A DNA stretch of 45,009 nt, from positions 1-45,009 of the forward strand of contig CAMWTI010000007.1 in NCBI GenBank assembly GCA_947177135.1. The letters are read 5' to 3'. The stretch is from an uncultured Porphyromonadaceae bacterium (GTDB lineage Bacteria > Bacteroidota > Bacteroidia > Bacteroidales > Muribaculaceae). Below, one piece after another: positions 19,793 through 28,629 of this stretch (positions are counted from its first letter, which is position 1; each line of letters starts with the position of its first letter). The notes beneath the pieces are model-generated. The model was not told the DNA's origin and ran no database searches. It saw nothing but the letters and a program-made list of their open reading frames with translations. The translations under genes were made by a program, and so were the position numbers.

Positions 19793-20886
19793 AATATCTG
19801 ATAAGCGGCGGCGGCACCGGCGGACACATATTTCCCGCACTTTCGATTGCCGGTGCACTGAAGCGCCGGGAGCCTGGCTGCGAGATTCTCTATGTGGGCG
19901 CTCTCGGACGCATGGAGATGGAGCGGGTGCCGGCTGCGGGCTATCGCATTGTCGGCCTGCCGGTGGCCGGATTTGACCGCCGCCGGCTTTGGCGCAATCT
20001 CGGAGTGCTGGTCAAACTCTGGAAGTCGATGCGGCTGGCCAGGCGCACACTGAAGGAATTTCGTCCTGATGCCGTGATCGGTGTGGGCGGCTATGCATCC
20101 GGCCCAGTGCTGAAGCAAGCGCAGAAAATGGGGATTCCTACGCTTATTCAGGAGCAGAATTCATATGCCGGAGTGACAAACAAGTTGCTTGGCAAAAAGG
20201 CATGCGCCATCTGCACTGCTTATGAGGGAATGGAGCGCTTTTTCCCGGCAGACCGCATTGTGCTTACCGGTAATCCGGTGAGAGCGGCGTTGTTAGCGTG
20301 CGACCGAACTCGCCAGGAGGCCAAGGCCGAGCTGGGCTTTCCGGCCAACAAGCCGCTGGTGTTGGTCGTTGGCGGATCGCTTGGAGCCCGGACCATCAAC
20401 GAAAGCATTGCCGGGGGACTGCAGCAGCTGGCCGATGCCGGCCTGAGCGTCATGTGGCAGACAGGCAGGCTGTATGCCGACGAGTTCGTTCCCAAGGCTG
20501 CCGCCTATCCGCGCATCCACGCCATGCCGTTCATTTCAGACATGGCCATGGCCTATAAAGCGGCCGATCTGGTGGTGAGCCGTGCGGGAGCGGGCACAAT
20601 TTCCGAACTGCAGTTGCTCGGCAAGGCCGCAATTCTTGTGCCGTCGCCTAATGTGGCCGAGGACCATCAGCGCAAGAATGCAGAAGCACTGGTGTGTCGT
20701 GGTGCTGCTGAAATGGTCGCCGACGTGGATGCGGCCGGCAAACTTGTTGGCGAGATCACGTCGCTGGCTGCCGACTGGCGCCGGCTCGGCGAATTGTCTG
20801 ACAATGCACGCCAGATGGCGCTGCCCGATGCCGATGAGAAGATCGTTGACAGAATTCAAGAGATAATCCGTAATGATGAACACTGA
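19789..20886 (+). CDS. murG: UDP-N-acetylglucosamine--N-acetylmuramyl-(pentapeptide) pyrophosphoryl-undecaprenol GlcNAc transferase
   Basis: ISGGGTGGHIFPALSIAGAL, GGYASGPVLKQA, QEQNSYAGVTNKLL, SRAGAGTISELQLLGKAAILVPSPN. Confidence 0.97.
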   Translation: MKYLISGGGTGGHIFPALSIAGALKRREPGCEILYVGALGRMEMERVPAAGYRIVGLPVAGFDRRRLWRNLGVLVKLWKSMRLARRTLKEFRPDAVIGVGGYASGPVLKQAQKMGIPTLIQEQNSYAGVTNKLLGKKACAICTAYEGMERFFPADRIVLTGNPVRAALLACDRTRQEAKAELGFPANKPLVLVVGGSLGARTINESIAGGLQQLADAGLSVMWQTGRLYADEFVPKAAAYPRIHAMPFISDMAMAYKAADLVVSRAGAGTISELQLLGKAAILVPSPNVAEDHQRKNAEALVCRGAAEMVADVDAAGKLVGEITSLAADWRRLGELSDNARQMALPDADEKIVDRIQEIIRNDEH

Positions 20887-22252
20887 AGAAAAGAAACATA
20901 TATATTTTGTCGGTGCCGGAGGCATCGGCATGGCGGCGCTCGAACGTTATTTTCTGGCCCGTGGCTGCAAGGTCGCTGGCTATGACCGCACTCCTTCCGA
21001 TCTCACTCTGCAGCTTGCGGCCGAAGGCGTGGCCATGGCATATGACGAGGATCCGGCGCTGATTCCATCGGACTTCCGCGATCCGTCGGCTACTCTGGTG
21101 GTCTATACTCCGGCTGTGCCCGACACCCATGCCGGCCTGCGCTATTTTCGCGATAATGGGTTTGAGACCGTCAAGCGCGCCGAGGTGCTCGGGCGGGTGA
21201 CGCGCGAGAAACAGGCCCTGTGTTTTGCCGGCACTCACGGCAAGACCACCACAAGTTCCATGGCTGCCCATCTGCTCAAGGATGCCGGGGTGGGCTGCAA
21301 TGCCTTTCTGGGCGGAGTGTTGCGCAATTACGGCACAAACTATCTGCTTGACGAAAAGTCTGACTTTGCGGTGATTGAGGCCGACGAGTATGATCGCTCT
21401 TTTCATCATCTGACTCCGTCGGTGGCTGTGATCACCAGCTCCGATCCCGACCATCTCGACATATATGGTACGGAGGAGGCCTATCTGGAGAGTTTCGCCC
21501 GCTTCACAGAGTTGATACGCCCTGGCGGCACACTGCTGATCCACACCGGTCTGAAAGTGGTTCCGCGAGTGGGCCGTGAGGTGAGCACTTTCACTTATGG
21601 CCTTGACAGCGGTGACTATCATGCCGCCAATATCGACGTGGCCAACGGACATATCACCTTCGACATGGTGACGCCTGGTTCAGTAATCCGCCACATCAGT
21701 CTCGGAGTGCCTGTGGAGATCAATATCGAGAATGCCATTGCCGCGTGTGCCGCAGTCTGCATCGCCGCCGGCACGCGCGTCAGCCCCGACGACGTGCGTC
21801 GTGCCATGGCCTCGTTTCTTGGCGCCAAGCGCCGCTTCGAGTTCTATCTCAGAGAACCCGGGCGCGCCATCATCGACGATTATGCCCATCATCCCGACGA
21901 GCTGAAGGCTTCGATCCGCTCGGTCAGGCGCCTTTATCCCGGGCGCCGGCTCACGGTTGTCTTTCAGCCCCATCTTTATTCCCGCACCCGTGATTTCGCT
22001 CCGCAGTTCGCCGAAGCGCTGTCGGAGGCCGACGAAGTTGTGTTGCTGCCGATCTATCCGGCCCGCGAGCAGCCCATGCCGGGAGTCACGTCGGAAATGA
22101 TTCTGTCGCTGGTGACGTGTGCCGTCAGCCATATTGCCGAGCGTTCCGGTCTGGCCGACATGCTTGCCGGAATGAAGCCCGAAATACTTCTGACGGCCGG
22201 GGCCGGAGACATCAACCTTCTGCTACCTGAAATAACGGCCCGACTGTCATGA
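20873..22252 (+). CDS. murC: UDP-N-acetylmuramate--L-alanine ligase
   Basis: YFVGAGGIGMAALERYF, FAGTHGKTTTSSMAAHLL, EADEYDRSF, DDYAHHPDELKASI. Confidence 0.97.
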   Translation: MMNTEEKKHIYFVGAGGIGMAALERYFLARGCKVAGYDRTPSDLTLQLAAEGVAMAYDEDPALIPSDFRDPSATLVVYTPAVPDTHAGLRYFRDNGFETVKRAEVLGRVTREKQALCFAGTHGKTTTSSMAAHLLKDAGVGCNAFLGGVLRNYGTNYLLDEKSDFAVIEADEYDRSFHHLTPSVAVITSSDPDHLDIYGTEEAYLESFARFTELIRPGGTLLIHTGLKVVPRVGREVSTFTYGLDSGDYHAANIDVANGHITFDMVTPGSVIRHISLGVPVEINIENAIAACAAVCIAAGTRVSPDDVRRAMASFLGAKRRFEFYLREPGRAIIDDYAHHPDELKASIRSVRRLYPGRRLTVVFQPHLYSRTRDFAPQFAEALSEADEVVLLPIYPAREQPMPGVTSEMILSLVTCAVSHIAERSGLADMLAGMKPEILLTAGAGDINLLLPEITARLS

Positions 22253-23103
22253 TGAACAAACAGAGCATATTCTATGCCATCGCCACGATTCTGCTGGCCG
22301 TCTATCTCGGGGTGGCGGGAGTGTGGGCGTCGCGTCAGGCCCACGCCCAGAAGTGCGGAGGCCTTGAGGGCGGTTCGGTGCAAGTGGTCACTGATTCCGA
22401 CCGGCCGGATCCGGGCTTTGTCACTCCGGAGGAGATGACCAGGCGTTTAGGCTCGTTGGCACAGACCATGCACGGCAGGCGTATCGACGACATAAACCTC
22501 GACTCGCTTGAGCGGGTTCTCAAGAGTTTTGACAAACTGGAAACCGCCATGGTGAACCGTCTGGCTAACAGTTGCATCCGCATTCAGGTGTGGCCGCTGG
22601 AACCGGTGGCCCGAGTGTGGAGCAAGGACGGTTCCCGCAGTCGCTACATAAACCGCGAAGGCAAGCAGATGGAGGCTGATGCCAGGTTCACGATCGACGT
22701 GCCCCAGGTGAGCGGCGAGTTTTCCGGTGACTTCGGTCCCGAACGCCTCATTCCGCTCTTCGACTGGCTCAGCATACACCCCGAATGGAGCCGCCTGATC
22801 ACTATGGTGACAGTGCCCGACAGCTCGAACGTGATACTTGTGCCTGCCGTGCGCGGCCATGTCGTCAACTTCGGAGAGATCAGAGACATTGCCGGCAAAT
22901 TCGACAGGCTCAAGACGTTTTATTCCGATGTTATGCCAGTGAAGGGGTGGGAGTATTACGACACGGTCTCAGTGAAATGGGATGGCCAGATTGTCGCTAC
23001 ACGACGCAAAAACAAGCTTCCGGAGAGCAAGCTGGAGATCATCGACGAACTGGAGAACGAAGGTGACACCCAGGACACGATGGACACCGGCGCCGAAGTC
23101 TGA
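22249..23103 (+). CDS. ftsQ: FtsQ-like cell division protein
   Basis: Single N-terminal TM, 284 aa, between murC and ftsA; Bacteroidetes FtsQ-like pattern. Confidence 0.82.
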   Translation: MMNKQSIFYAIATILLAVYLGVAGVWASRQAHAQKCGGLEGGSVQVVTDSDRPDPGFVTPEEMTRRLGSLAQTMHGRRIDDINLDSLERVLKSFDKLETAMVNRLANSCIRIQVWPLEPVARVWSKDGSRSRYINREGKQMEADARFTIDVPQVSGEFSGDFGPERLIPLFDWLSIHPEWSRLITMVTVPDSSNVILVPAVRGHVVNFGEIRDIAGKFDRLKTFYSDVMPVKGWEYYDTVSVKWDGQIVATRRKNKLPESKLEIIDELENEGDTQDTMDTGAEV

Positions 23104-23192
23104 ATATAACGAGCAACACCGAACGAAATCAACACATATCTCTAAAATAGTCAAAAGTCAGGACAATTGTCAGTCCAGCAGCAACAGAATAT

Positions 23193-24539
23193 ATGAGCAG
23201 CAGAACTATCGTGGCCGTTGAAATCGGCAGCAGCAAGATCAAGGCGGCAGTCGGCGAGGTGGCCGACAACGGCACTCTGACCGTGTGTCACATCGAAGAG
23301 GAGCGCCAGTCGCCGAACTTCGTGCGTTACGGCATGGTACAGAACATCAAGGAAGTGTCAAATTCCCTTAACCGCATCATCTTCAAACTCACCAACCGCA
23401 TTTCGCCTGCCCGCATTTCGGCTGTCTACGCCGGAGTCGGCGGCCGTTCGATGATGGCGCTGAAGCACCATGTCAGCGCCACTCAGCCTGACGACACTGA
23501 AATTACGTCGGAGATCATCGGCGAGATTCTCGGCCGAGCTGAGAATATAATCGATCCGGAGCGCAAGGTGGTGGAGGTTCTGCCTGGAGAGTTCATGGTC
23601 GACAACATGAAGGTGGCTGATCCGGTCGGTACAATCGGTAACAGCATATCCACCGAGGCCATGGTGGTGAGTTGCCGCCAGCAGATGCTCCGCAATCTGC
23701 AGCTGGCAGTCAACGATAAACTGAACATCAAGATACACAATTTTGTGGTGCGCCACACCGCCATCGCAGGCATGGTGCTGACCGACGATGAGCGTCAGCT
23801 TGGCGTCATGCTTGTGGATTTCGGCGCAGAAACCACGGCCGTCTCCATTTATAAAGACGGATTCCTGAAACTGTTCGTGACGATTCCGCTCGGTTCGCGC
23901 CACATCACGCGCGACATCATGAGCCGCGGATATTCCGAGGAGCGTGCCGACGAAATCAAGCGCACGGTCGGCAACGCCATGCCCGAACCCGCCGAGAGCA
24001 ACCGCCTGCGCCACGAAGGACTGATCGACGATTCAGAGATCAACAATCTGGTCGCCGCCCGTGCCGGCGAAATCGTGATCAACATTCTGGAGCGCGTCAA
24101 GGATGCCGGCCTGAGATCGGCCGAAGAACTGTTGCGCGGCATTGTCGTGACCGGTCTCGGCGCCAATCTCAACGGTTTCACCACGCTGCTCGAGAACCAG
24201 TCGGGAGTCACGGTGCGCCGCGCCGCCATGCCTGCCACGGTGCGCCGCGGCAATTCGCGCATCCGCCTGTCGTCCGACGACATTGACGTTGTGGCGCTGC
24301 TGCATCATCTCGCCTCGCAACCCACGCGCGAATGCGTGGTGGTGCCTCCGCCGGTTGTCGAGGAGCCTGAAGTTCACGACACGGCCGCCAATGGCAATGA
24401 CAGCGACAATTTTGACGATGATGATGTGGAGGCCGTCGGCGGCAAGCGCCGCAGATTCTTCTCAGGTTGGAAAGAGAAGATCAGAAATATCATCGATCCG
24501 CAGGACATCGACACCTCTGACGAGAGTTTCGACGACTGA
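23193..24539 (+). CDS. ftsA: Cell division protein FtsA
   Basis: TIVAVEIGSSKIKAAVGEV, MLVDFGAETTAVSIYKDG, GIVVTGLGANLNGF. Confidence 0.95.
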   Translation: MSSRTIVAVEIGSSKIKAAVGEVADNGTLTVCHIEEERQSPNFVRYGMVQNIKEVSNSLNRIIFKLTNRISPARISAVYAGVGGRSMMALKHHVSATQPDDTEITSEIIGEILGRAENIIDPERKVVEVLPGEFMVDNMKVADPVGTIGNSISTEAMVVSCRQQMLRNLQLAVNDKLNIKIHNFVVRHTAIAGMVLTDDERQLGVMLVDFGAETTAVSIYKDGFLKLFVTIPLGSRHITRDIMSRGYSEERADEIKRTVGNAMPEPAESNRLRHEGLIDDSEINNLVAARAGEIVINILERVKDAGLRSAEELLRGIVVTGLGANLNGFTTLLENQSGVTVRRAAMPATVRRGNSRIRLSSDDIDVVALLHHLASQPTRECVVVPPPVVEEPEVHDTAANGNDSDNFDDDDVEAVGGKRRRFFSGWKEKIRNIIDPQDIDTSDESFDD

Positions 24540-24585
24540 CCACATCTCACACATCCCCCTTTTTCACCGATCTAAATTCTGAAAT

Positions 24586-25929
24586 ATGAGCGACGAACAG
24601 ATAGACAGCGAAACCGGTTTCATCATCAATAACGGCATCAACACCAACACGACACCTATCATCAAGGTGGTGGGCGTTGGCGGCGGCGGCGGAAATGCCG
24701 TCGGATATATGTATAACCAGGGCGTAGAGAATGTGAAATTCGTGGTGGCCAACACTGACCGTCAGGCACTTGAGAATTCTCCAGTGCCGGAGCGTCTGCT
24801 GCTCGGCCACACCGGACTCGGTGCGGGCAATGATCCAAAGGTGGCCTTCGAAGCCGCTCAGGAGAGCATTGAACAGATCAATCGCATTTTCGACGACACG
24901 ACCAAGATGACTTTCATAACCGCCGGACTCGGCGGCGGCACCGGCACCGGCGCAGGTCCTGTGGTGGCCCGTGTGGCCAAGGAGCGTGGCGTGCTCACCA
25001 TCGGCATCGTCACGATCCCGTTCTTTTTTGAGGGCATGAAGAAGATCACCAAGGCCTTCAAAGGCGCGATGGAGATGCGCAAATATGTCGACGCCCTGCT
25101 GCTGATCAACAACGAGCAGCTTCTGAAGATATATCCTGATCTCGACCTGGACTCATGCTTCGACAAGGCCGATGATGTGCTCGCCACGGCCGCGCGGTCG
25201 ATTTCCGAACTGATAACCACGCGCGACGCCCGTATCAATCTTGACTTCAATGACGTCGACACCACTTTGCGCGAAGGCGGCACCGCCATCATCTCCTGTG
25301 GATACGGCGAGGGCGAAAACCGCGTGGAGATGGCGATTCAGGATGCGCTTAACTCTCCGCTGCTGAGCAACCGCGATATTCTCGGATCGCAGCGTCTGCT
25401 CTTTAACCTCTATTATTCGCGCTCGGCCGAACACCGCTTCCAGGCCAAGGAGATGACCGCATTCACCGAGTTTGTGAACCACCTGCCAGGTGTGGACGTG
25501 ATCTATGGCGTGGCTTATGACGAGTCGCTGGGCGATCGCGTGAAGGTGACTATCCTTGCCGCCGGATTCGAGATGAGCAATGCCATCGGCACTGACGTGA
25601 TCGAAGACGAGTCCTATCAGCCTGTGGCTGACCGCCAGCCGGCTGAACCGCAGGCCGATGATCCCAACATCATCAAGGCCATGGCCGAACAGTACGGTTC
25701 TGACCGCGTGGCCGACATGGAGGCGCAGAAGGCACGCAATCTCTATGCGGTGCTGTCGGTGAATCAGCTTGACGACGATCATATCATCGAGGCTCTCGAG
25801 AAATCGCCGGCCTATAAGCGCACCAAGGAGGACAAAGCCCGCATCTTCAGATCGGCTCCGCGCACCGCTGCCGAGCAGGCTGCGGCTCCGCAGCGCGGCA
25901 CCGCCACCACCATTAATATCTCCGACTGA
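24586..25929 (+). CDS. ftsZ: Cell division protein FtsZ
   Basis: [38 protein letters not shown]. Confidence 0.98.
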   Translation: MSDEQIDSETGFIINNGINTNTTPIIKVVGVGGGGGNAVGYMYNQGVENVKFVVANTDRQALENSPVPERLLLGHTGLGAGNDPKVAFEAAQESIEQINRIFDDTTKMTFITAGLGGGTGTGAGPVVARVAKERGVLTIGIVTIPFFFEGMKKITKAFKGAMEMRKYVDALLLINNEQLLKIYPDLDLDSCFDKADDVLATAARSISELITTRDARINLDFNDVDTTLREGGTAIISCGYGEGENRVEMAIQDALNSPLLSNRDILGSQRLLFNLYYSRSAEHRFQAKEMTAFTEFVNHLPGVDVIYGVAYDESLGDRVKVTILAAGFEMSNAIGTDVIEDESYQPVADRQPAEPQADDPNIIKAMAEQYGSDRVADMEAQKARNLYAVLSVNQLDDDHIIEALEKSPAYKRTKEDKARIFRSAPRTAAEQAAAPQRGTATTINISD

Positions 25930-25953
25930 TTTTCTCGACACCTATAATAATAT

Positions 25954-25984
25954 AACGGGGCCGCGCATATCGCGTGGCCCCGTT
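25954..25984. terminator. Bidirectional rho-independent-like terminator between convergent ftsZ and mdh
   Basis: aacggggcc(25954-25962)...ggccccgtt(25976-25984), 9-bp perfect outer stem, T-rich tracts on both exit sides. Confidence 0.8.
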
Positions 25985-26005
25985 GTTGTTTTGATTCGGG
26001 TGAAA

Positions 26006-26935
26006 TCAGAGGGCGAGGGCGCCGTTGGTCTTGCGCACTGCCTCGGCGCTCTTGGCGAAGAGAGCCTTTTCGTCGTCGTTGAGGTCGAATTCAACAACCT
26101 TCTCGATGCCGTTCTTGCCGAGAATACAGGGCACACCGATGCAGATGTCGCTCTGGCCGTATTCACCTTCGAGGTAGGCCGAGCAGGAGATCATGCGCTT
26201 GGTGTCGTGGAGCACTGCGTCAACCACCGATGCTGCGGCAGCGCCGGGAGCATACCATGCGCTGGTGCCGAGCAGACCGGTGAGGGTTGCGCCGCCAACC
26301 ATGGTGTCGGCAGCCACCTTGGCCAGAGTTTCGGCGGGCAGCAGGGTTGAAGCGGGGATGCCGCGGTGAGCAGCATAGCGGGTCAGAGGAATCATGGTTG
26401 TGTCGCCATGTCCGCCGATCACGATGCCTTCCACTTCAGCGGGGTTTGCGCCGAGAGCGATGCTGAGGAAATACTGGAAGCGAGCGCTGTCTAGAGCGCC
26501 GCCCATGCCGATGATGCGGTTTTTGGGCAGACCGGAGGTCTTGTGGATCAGATAGGTCATAGTGTCCATGGGGTTGGAAACGCAGACAATCACGGCGTTG
26601 GGGCTGTGGGCCAGAACCTGGTCGGTCACCGACTTGACGATGCCAGCGTTTACGCCGATCAGCTCTTCGCGGGTCATGCCGGGCTTGCGGGGAATACCGC
26701 TGGTGATCACAACGACATCGCTGCCTTCGGTTGCGGCATAGTCGTTGGTCACGCCTGTAGCACGGGTCTTCACGCCGAGAATGTTGGCGGTCTGCATGAT
26801 GTCCATCACTTTGCCTTCCGAGAGGCCCTGCTTGATGTCGATGAGCACTACTTCATCGGCAATGCCGGTGGTTATGAGGACGTTGGCGCAAGTAGCGCCG
26901 ACGTTTCCGGCTCCTACAACTGTTACTTTTGACAT
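26006..26935 (-). CDS. mdh: Malate dehydrogenase
   Basis: KVTVVGAGNVGATCANVLI, ITSGIPRKPGMTREELIGVN, VSNPMDTMTYL, VIGGHGDTTMIPLTRYA. Confidence 0.95.
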   Translation of the reverse strand: MSKVTVVGAGNVGATCANVLITTGIADEVVLIDIKQGLSEGKVMDIMQTANILGVKTRATGVTNDYAATEGSDVVVITSGIPRKPGMTREELIGVNAGIVKSVTDQVLAHSPNAVIVCVSNPMDTMTYLIHKTSGLPKNRIIGMGGALDSARFQYFLSIALGANPAEVEGIVIGGHGDTTMIPLTRYAAHRGIPASTLLPAETLAKVAADTMVGGATLTGLLGTSAWYAPGAAAASVVDAVLHDTKRMISCSAYLEGEYGQSDICIGVPCILGKNGIEKVVEFDLNDDEKALFAKSAEAVRKTNGALAL

Positions 26936-26965
26936 ATCTTGAAATTTAGTTTAGTTTCTGTCCAA

Positions 26966-26973
26966 CAAAGATA
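26966..26973 (-). promoter_or_regulatory. -7 promoter element (TATCTTTG on minus) for mdh
   Basis: CAAAGATA on plus = TATCTTTG on minus, 31 nt upstream of mdh start. Confidence 0.45.
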
Positions 26974-27013
26974 GTAAACAGCAATCGCATTTTGCCACGA
27001 ATTAACACAGATT

Positions 27014-27148
27014 AACTTAATGAAGCAGCTTTGCCGAAAGGCGTCGGCGCAGCGGTTCGTCGTAGAAGCGGAGCGAGAGCCAAGCCATGGCGATGATCAG
27101 GACGAAAAGGCCGATGCACACGGGCCATGCCTGGGCGAGGGTGACGCC
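27014..27148 (-). repeat. Partial copy (last 43 codons plus stop) of the acyltransferase gene; direct repeat copy A of 28495-28629
   Basis: 131/135 identical to 28495-28629; differences at 27044, 27110, 27119 and 27122, all third-codon-position synonymous. Confidence 0.95.
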
Positions 27149-27174
27149 ACACTCATGCATATAGCTATATAACT

Positions 27175-27398
27175 CTAGCAATAAAACACTCCATAAACCA
27201 GATCATTAGGTAAATATATATAAGTAATAGATCCAATTGTGTCGGTTGTAATTTTATTGCATTTTACATATAAAGTAAATACAACGTAAACTTCTATATC
27301 GTCTTTTTAGAGAAATAATCAATTAACAATTCTCGATATGTACATATTCCATTGTTTTCATTTGGAGTATATGCATCAATAAAAAACAATGTTATCAT
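27175..27398 (-). pseudogene. Frameshifted, truncated N-terminus of a glycosyltransferase-like gene (tentative)
   Basis: Minus strand 27398-27294: MITLFFIDAYTPNENNGICTYRELLIDYFSKKTI*, continued in another frame 27294-27175: EVYVVFTLYVKCNKITTDTIGSITYIYLPNDLVYGVFYC*; resembles the first Rossmann half of GT4-type enzymes. Confidence 0.45.
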
Positions 27399-27404
27399 TT
27401 ATAT

Positions 27405-28082
27405 TTAGTTGCGTATTCCTTCGTATTTTTCTCCTCCGACAACAGTAAACCAACGAGCGAAAGAAGTTTTACCCCAAAAATTAGCAAAGGCTTCACTCAT
27501 AAGTTGCGCGCCATGACGATAGCCGGCATTAATCATAGCTGTGCGCAATTCGCTAAAGGCTTTGTATCCAGATGGCTTATCGACAGTATTTGACCAATAG
27601 AATTGCCAAAACATAAGTTGATCTGGAGTTGATAGTGTAGAAACAAGACGCAGCATTGTATCGCCTCGAGATCCATTAACTGCGCGGTGCATAACATCAC
27701 GTAGCAATCCTGAAATCTCATCGTCCATTCTATATGTTGCTCCAACCGCAAGGTTTATCAAACGATCGCAATATGTTGAATCATCTATAAGATAAAGCTT
27801 GTCCTGTAATGCGTTCAGATGTGAGGCGACGTTTTGATTCAAATTCGATATTCCCTGTGGAATTATTTCAGCCTCATAGGCCGTAGAACAATAAGTATTA
27901 AAAAAACCAATCCAGTTATTAGGAAACGCATTAAGAAAACTTTTCTGCGCCTCATAACTATCAGGTGTCTCCAGCAACTTTTTGAAAGATATATTTAGTT
28001 GAACTGTATCGGCAATAACATATTGAGCATCTGCAAATTTAAAGATACTCAACATAATAACTGCAAAGATTAATTTTCGCAT
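27405..28082 (-). CDS. Secreted hypothetical protein (225 aa), no family recognised
   Basis: Start placed at MRKLIFAVIMLSIFKFADAQ (signal peptide); 10 nt after the 93-aa ORF; AT-rich. Confidence 0.7.
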   Translation of the reverse strand: MRKLIFAVIMLSIFKFADAQYVIADTVQLNISFKKLLETPDSYEAQKSFLNAFPNNWIGFFNTYCSTAYEAEIIPQGISNLNQNVASHLNALQDKLYLIDDSTYCDRLINLAVGATYRMDDEISGLLRDVMHRAVNGSRGDTMLRLVSTLSTPDQLMFWQFYWSNTVDKPSGYKAFSELRTAMINAGYRHGAQLMSEAFANFWGKTSFARWFTVVGGEKYEGIRN

Positions 28083-28092
28083 AATTAGACGT

Positions 28093-28374
28093 TTATGGCC
28101 GAATCGAGATCGTCGCGTACCCTGAGCCATTCCTATTCATGAATGACCTAAACTTGTTCATTTCAGATCCTGTATGCCCACCAGCTGGAATACTATACTC
28201 ATTAGTTGCAGAATTATATTCATAAATTTTAATGCGCTCATAATTAGGTCCCCCACTATTTACGCCAGAGCTCATAATACTTTCAACATCAACTGCAACG
28301 ACATCCTGATTAGATAAAGATTCGTATTCATCGTTTAATTCTGATAGCACTTGCCTTAAATTGGTTCTGTCCAT
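28093..28374 (-). CDS. Small hypothetical protein (93 aa), no family recognised
   Basis: Intact ORF MDRTNLRQVLSELNDEYESLSNQDVVAVDVESIMSSGVNSGGPN..., first gene of the AT-rich island. Confidence 0.6.
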   Translation of the reverse strand: MDRTNLRQVLSELNDEYESLSNQDVVAVDVESIMSSGVNSGGPNYERIKIYEYNSATNEYSIPAGGHTGSEMNKFRSFMNRNGSGYATISIRP

Positions 28375-28494
28375 AGTCTATGTTTAAATGTTTTTATTGC
28401 GAAATTACAATAAATAAGTAAATCCGAGCATATGTTCATGTTATTTTTTTTCAGCTGTATATTGTTGTTTCAATTAATTGGTAAATATGTTAAG

Positions 28495-28629
28495 AACTTA
28501 ATGAAGCAGCTTTGCCGAAAGGCGGCGGCGCAGCGGTTCGTCGTAGAAGCGGAGCGAGAGCCAAGCCATGGCGATGATCAGGACGAAAAGTCCGATGCAG
28601 ACTGGCCATGCCTGGGCGAGGGTGACGCC
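28495..28629 (-). repeat. Direct repeat copy B (genuine 3' end of the acyltransferase gene)
   Basis: See 27014-27148; offset exactly 1481 bp. Confidence 0.95.

Noticed and set aside
27149-28494. Island as a complete mobile element (transposon, integron or phage)
   Set aside because: No transposase, integrase, terminal inverted repeats or target-site duplication seen; only the 135-bp acyltransferase repeat supports an exchange event.
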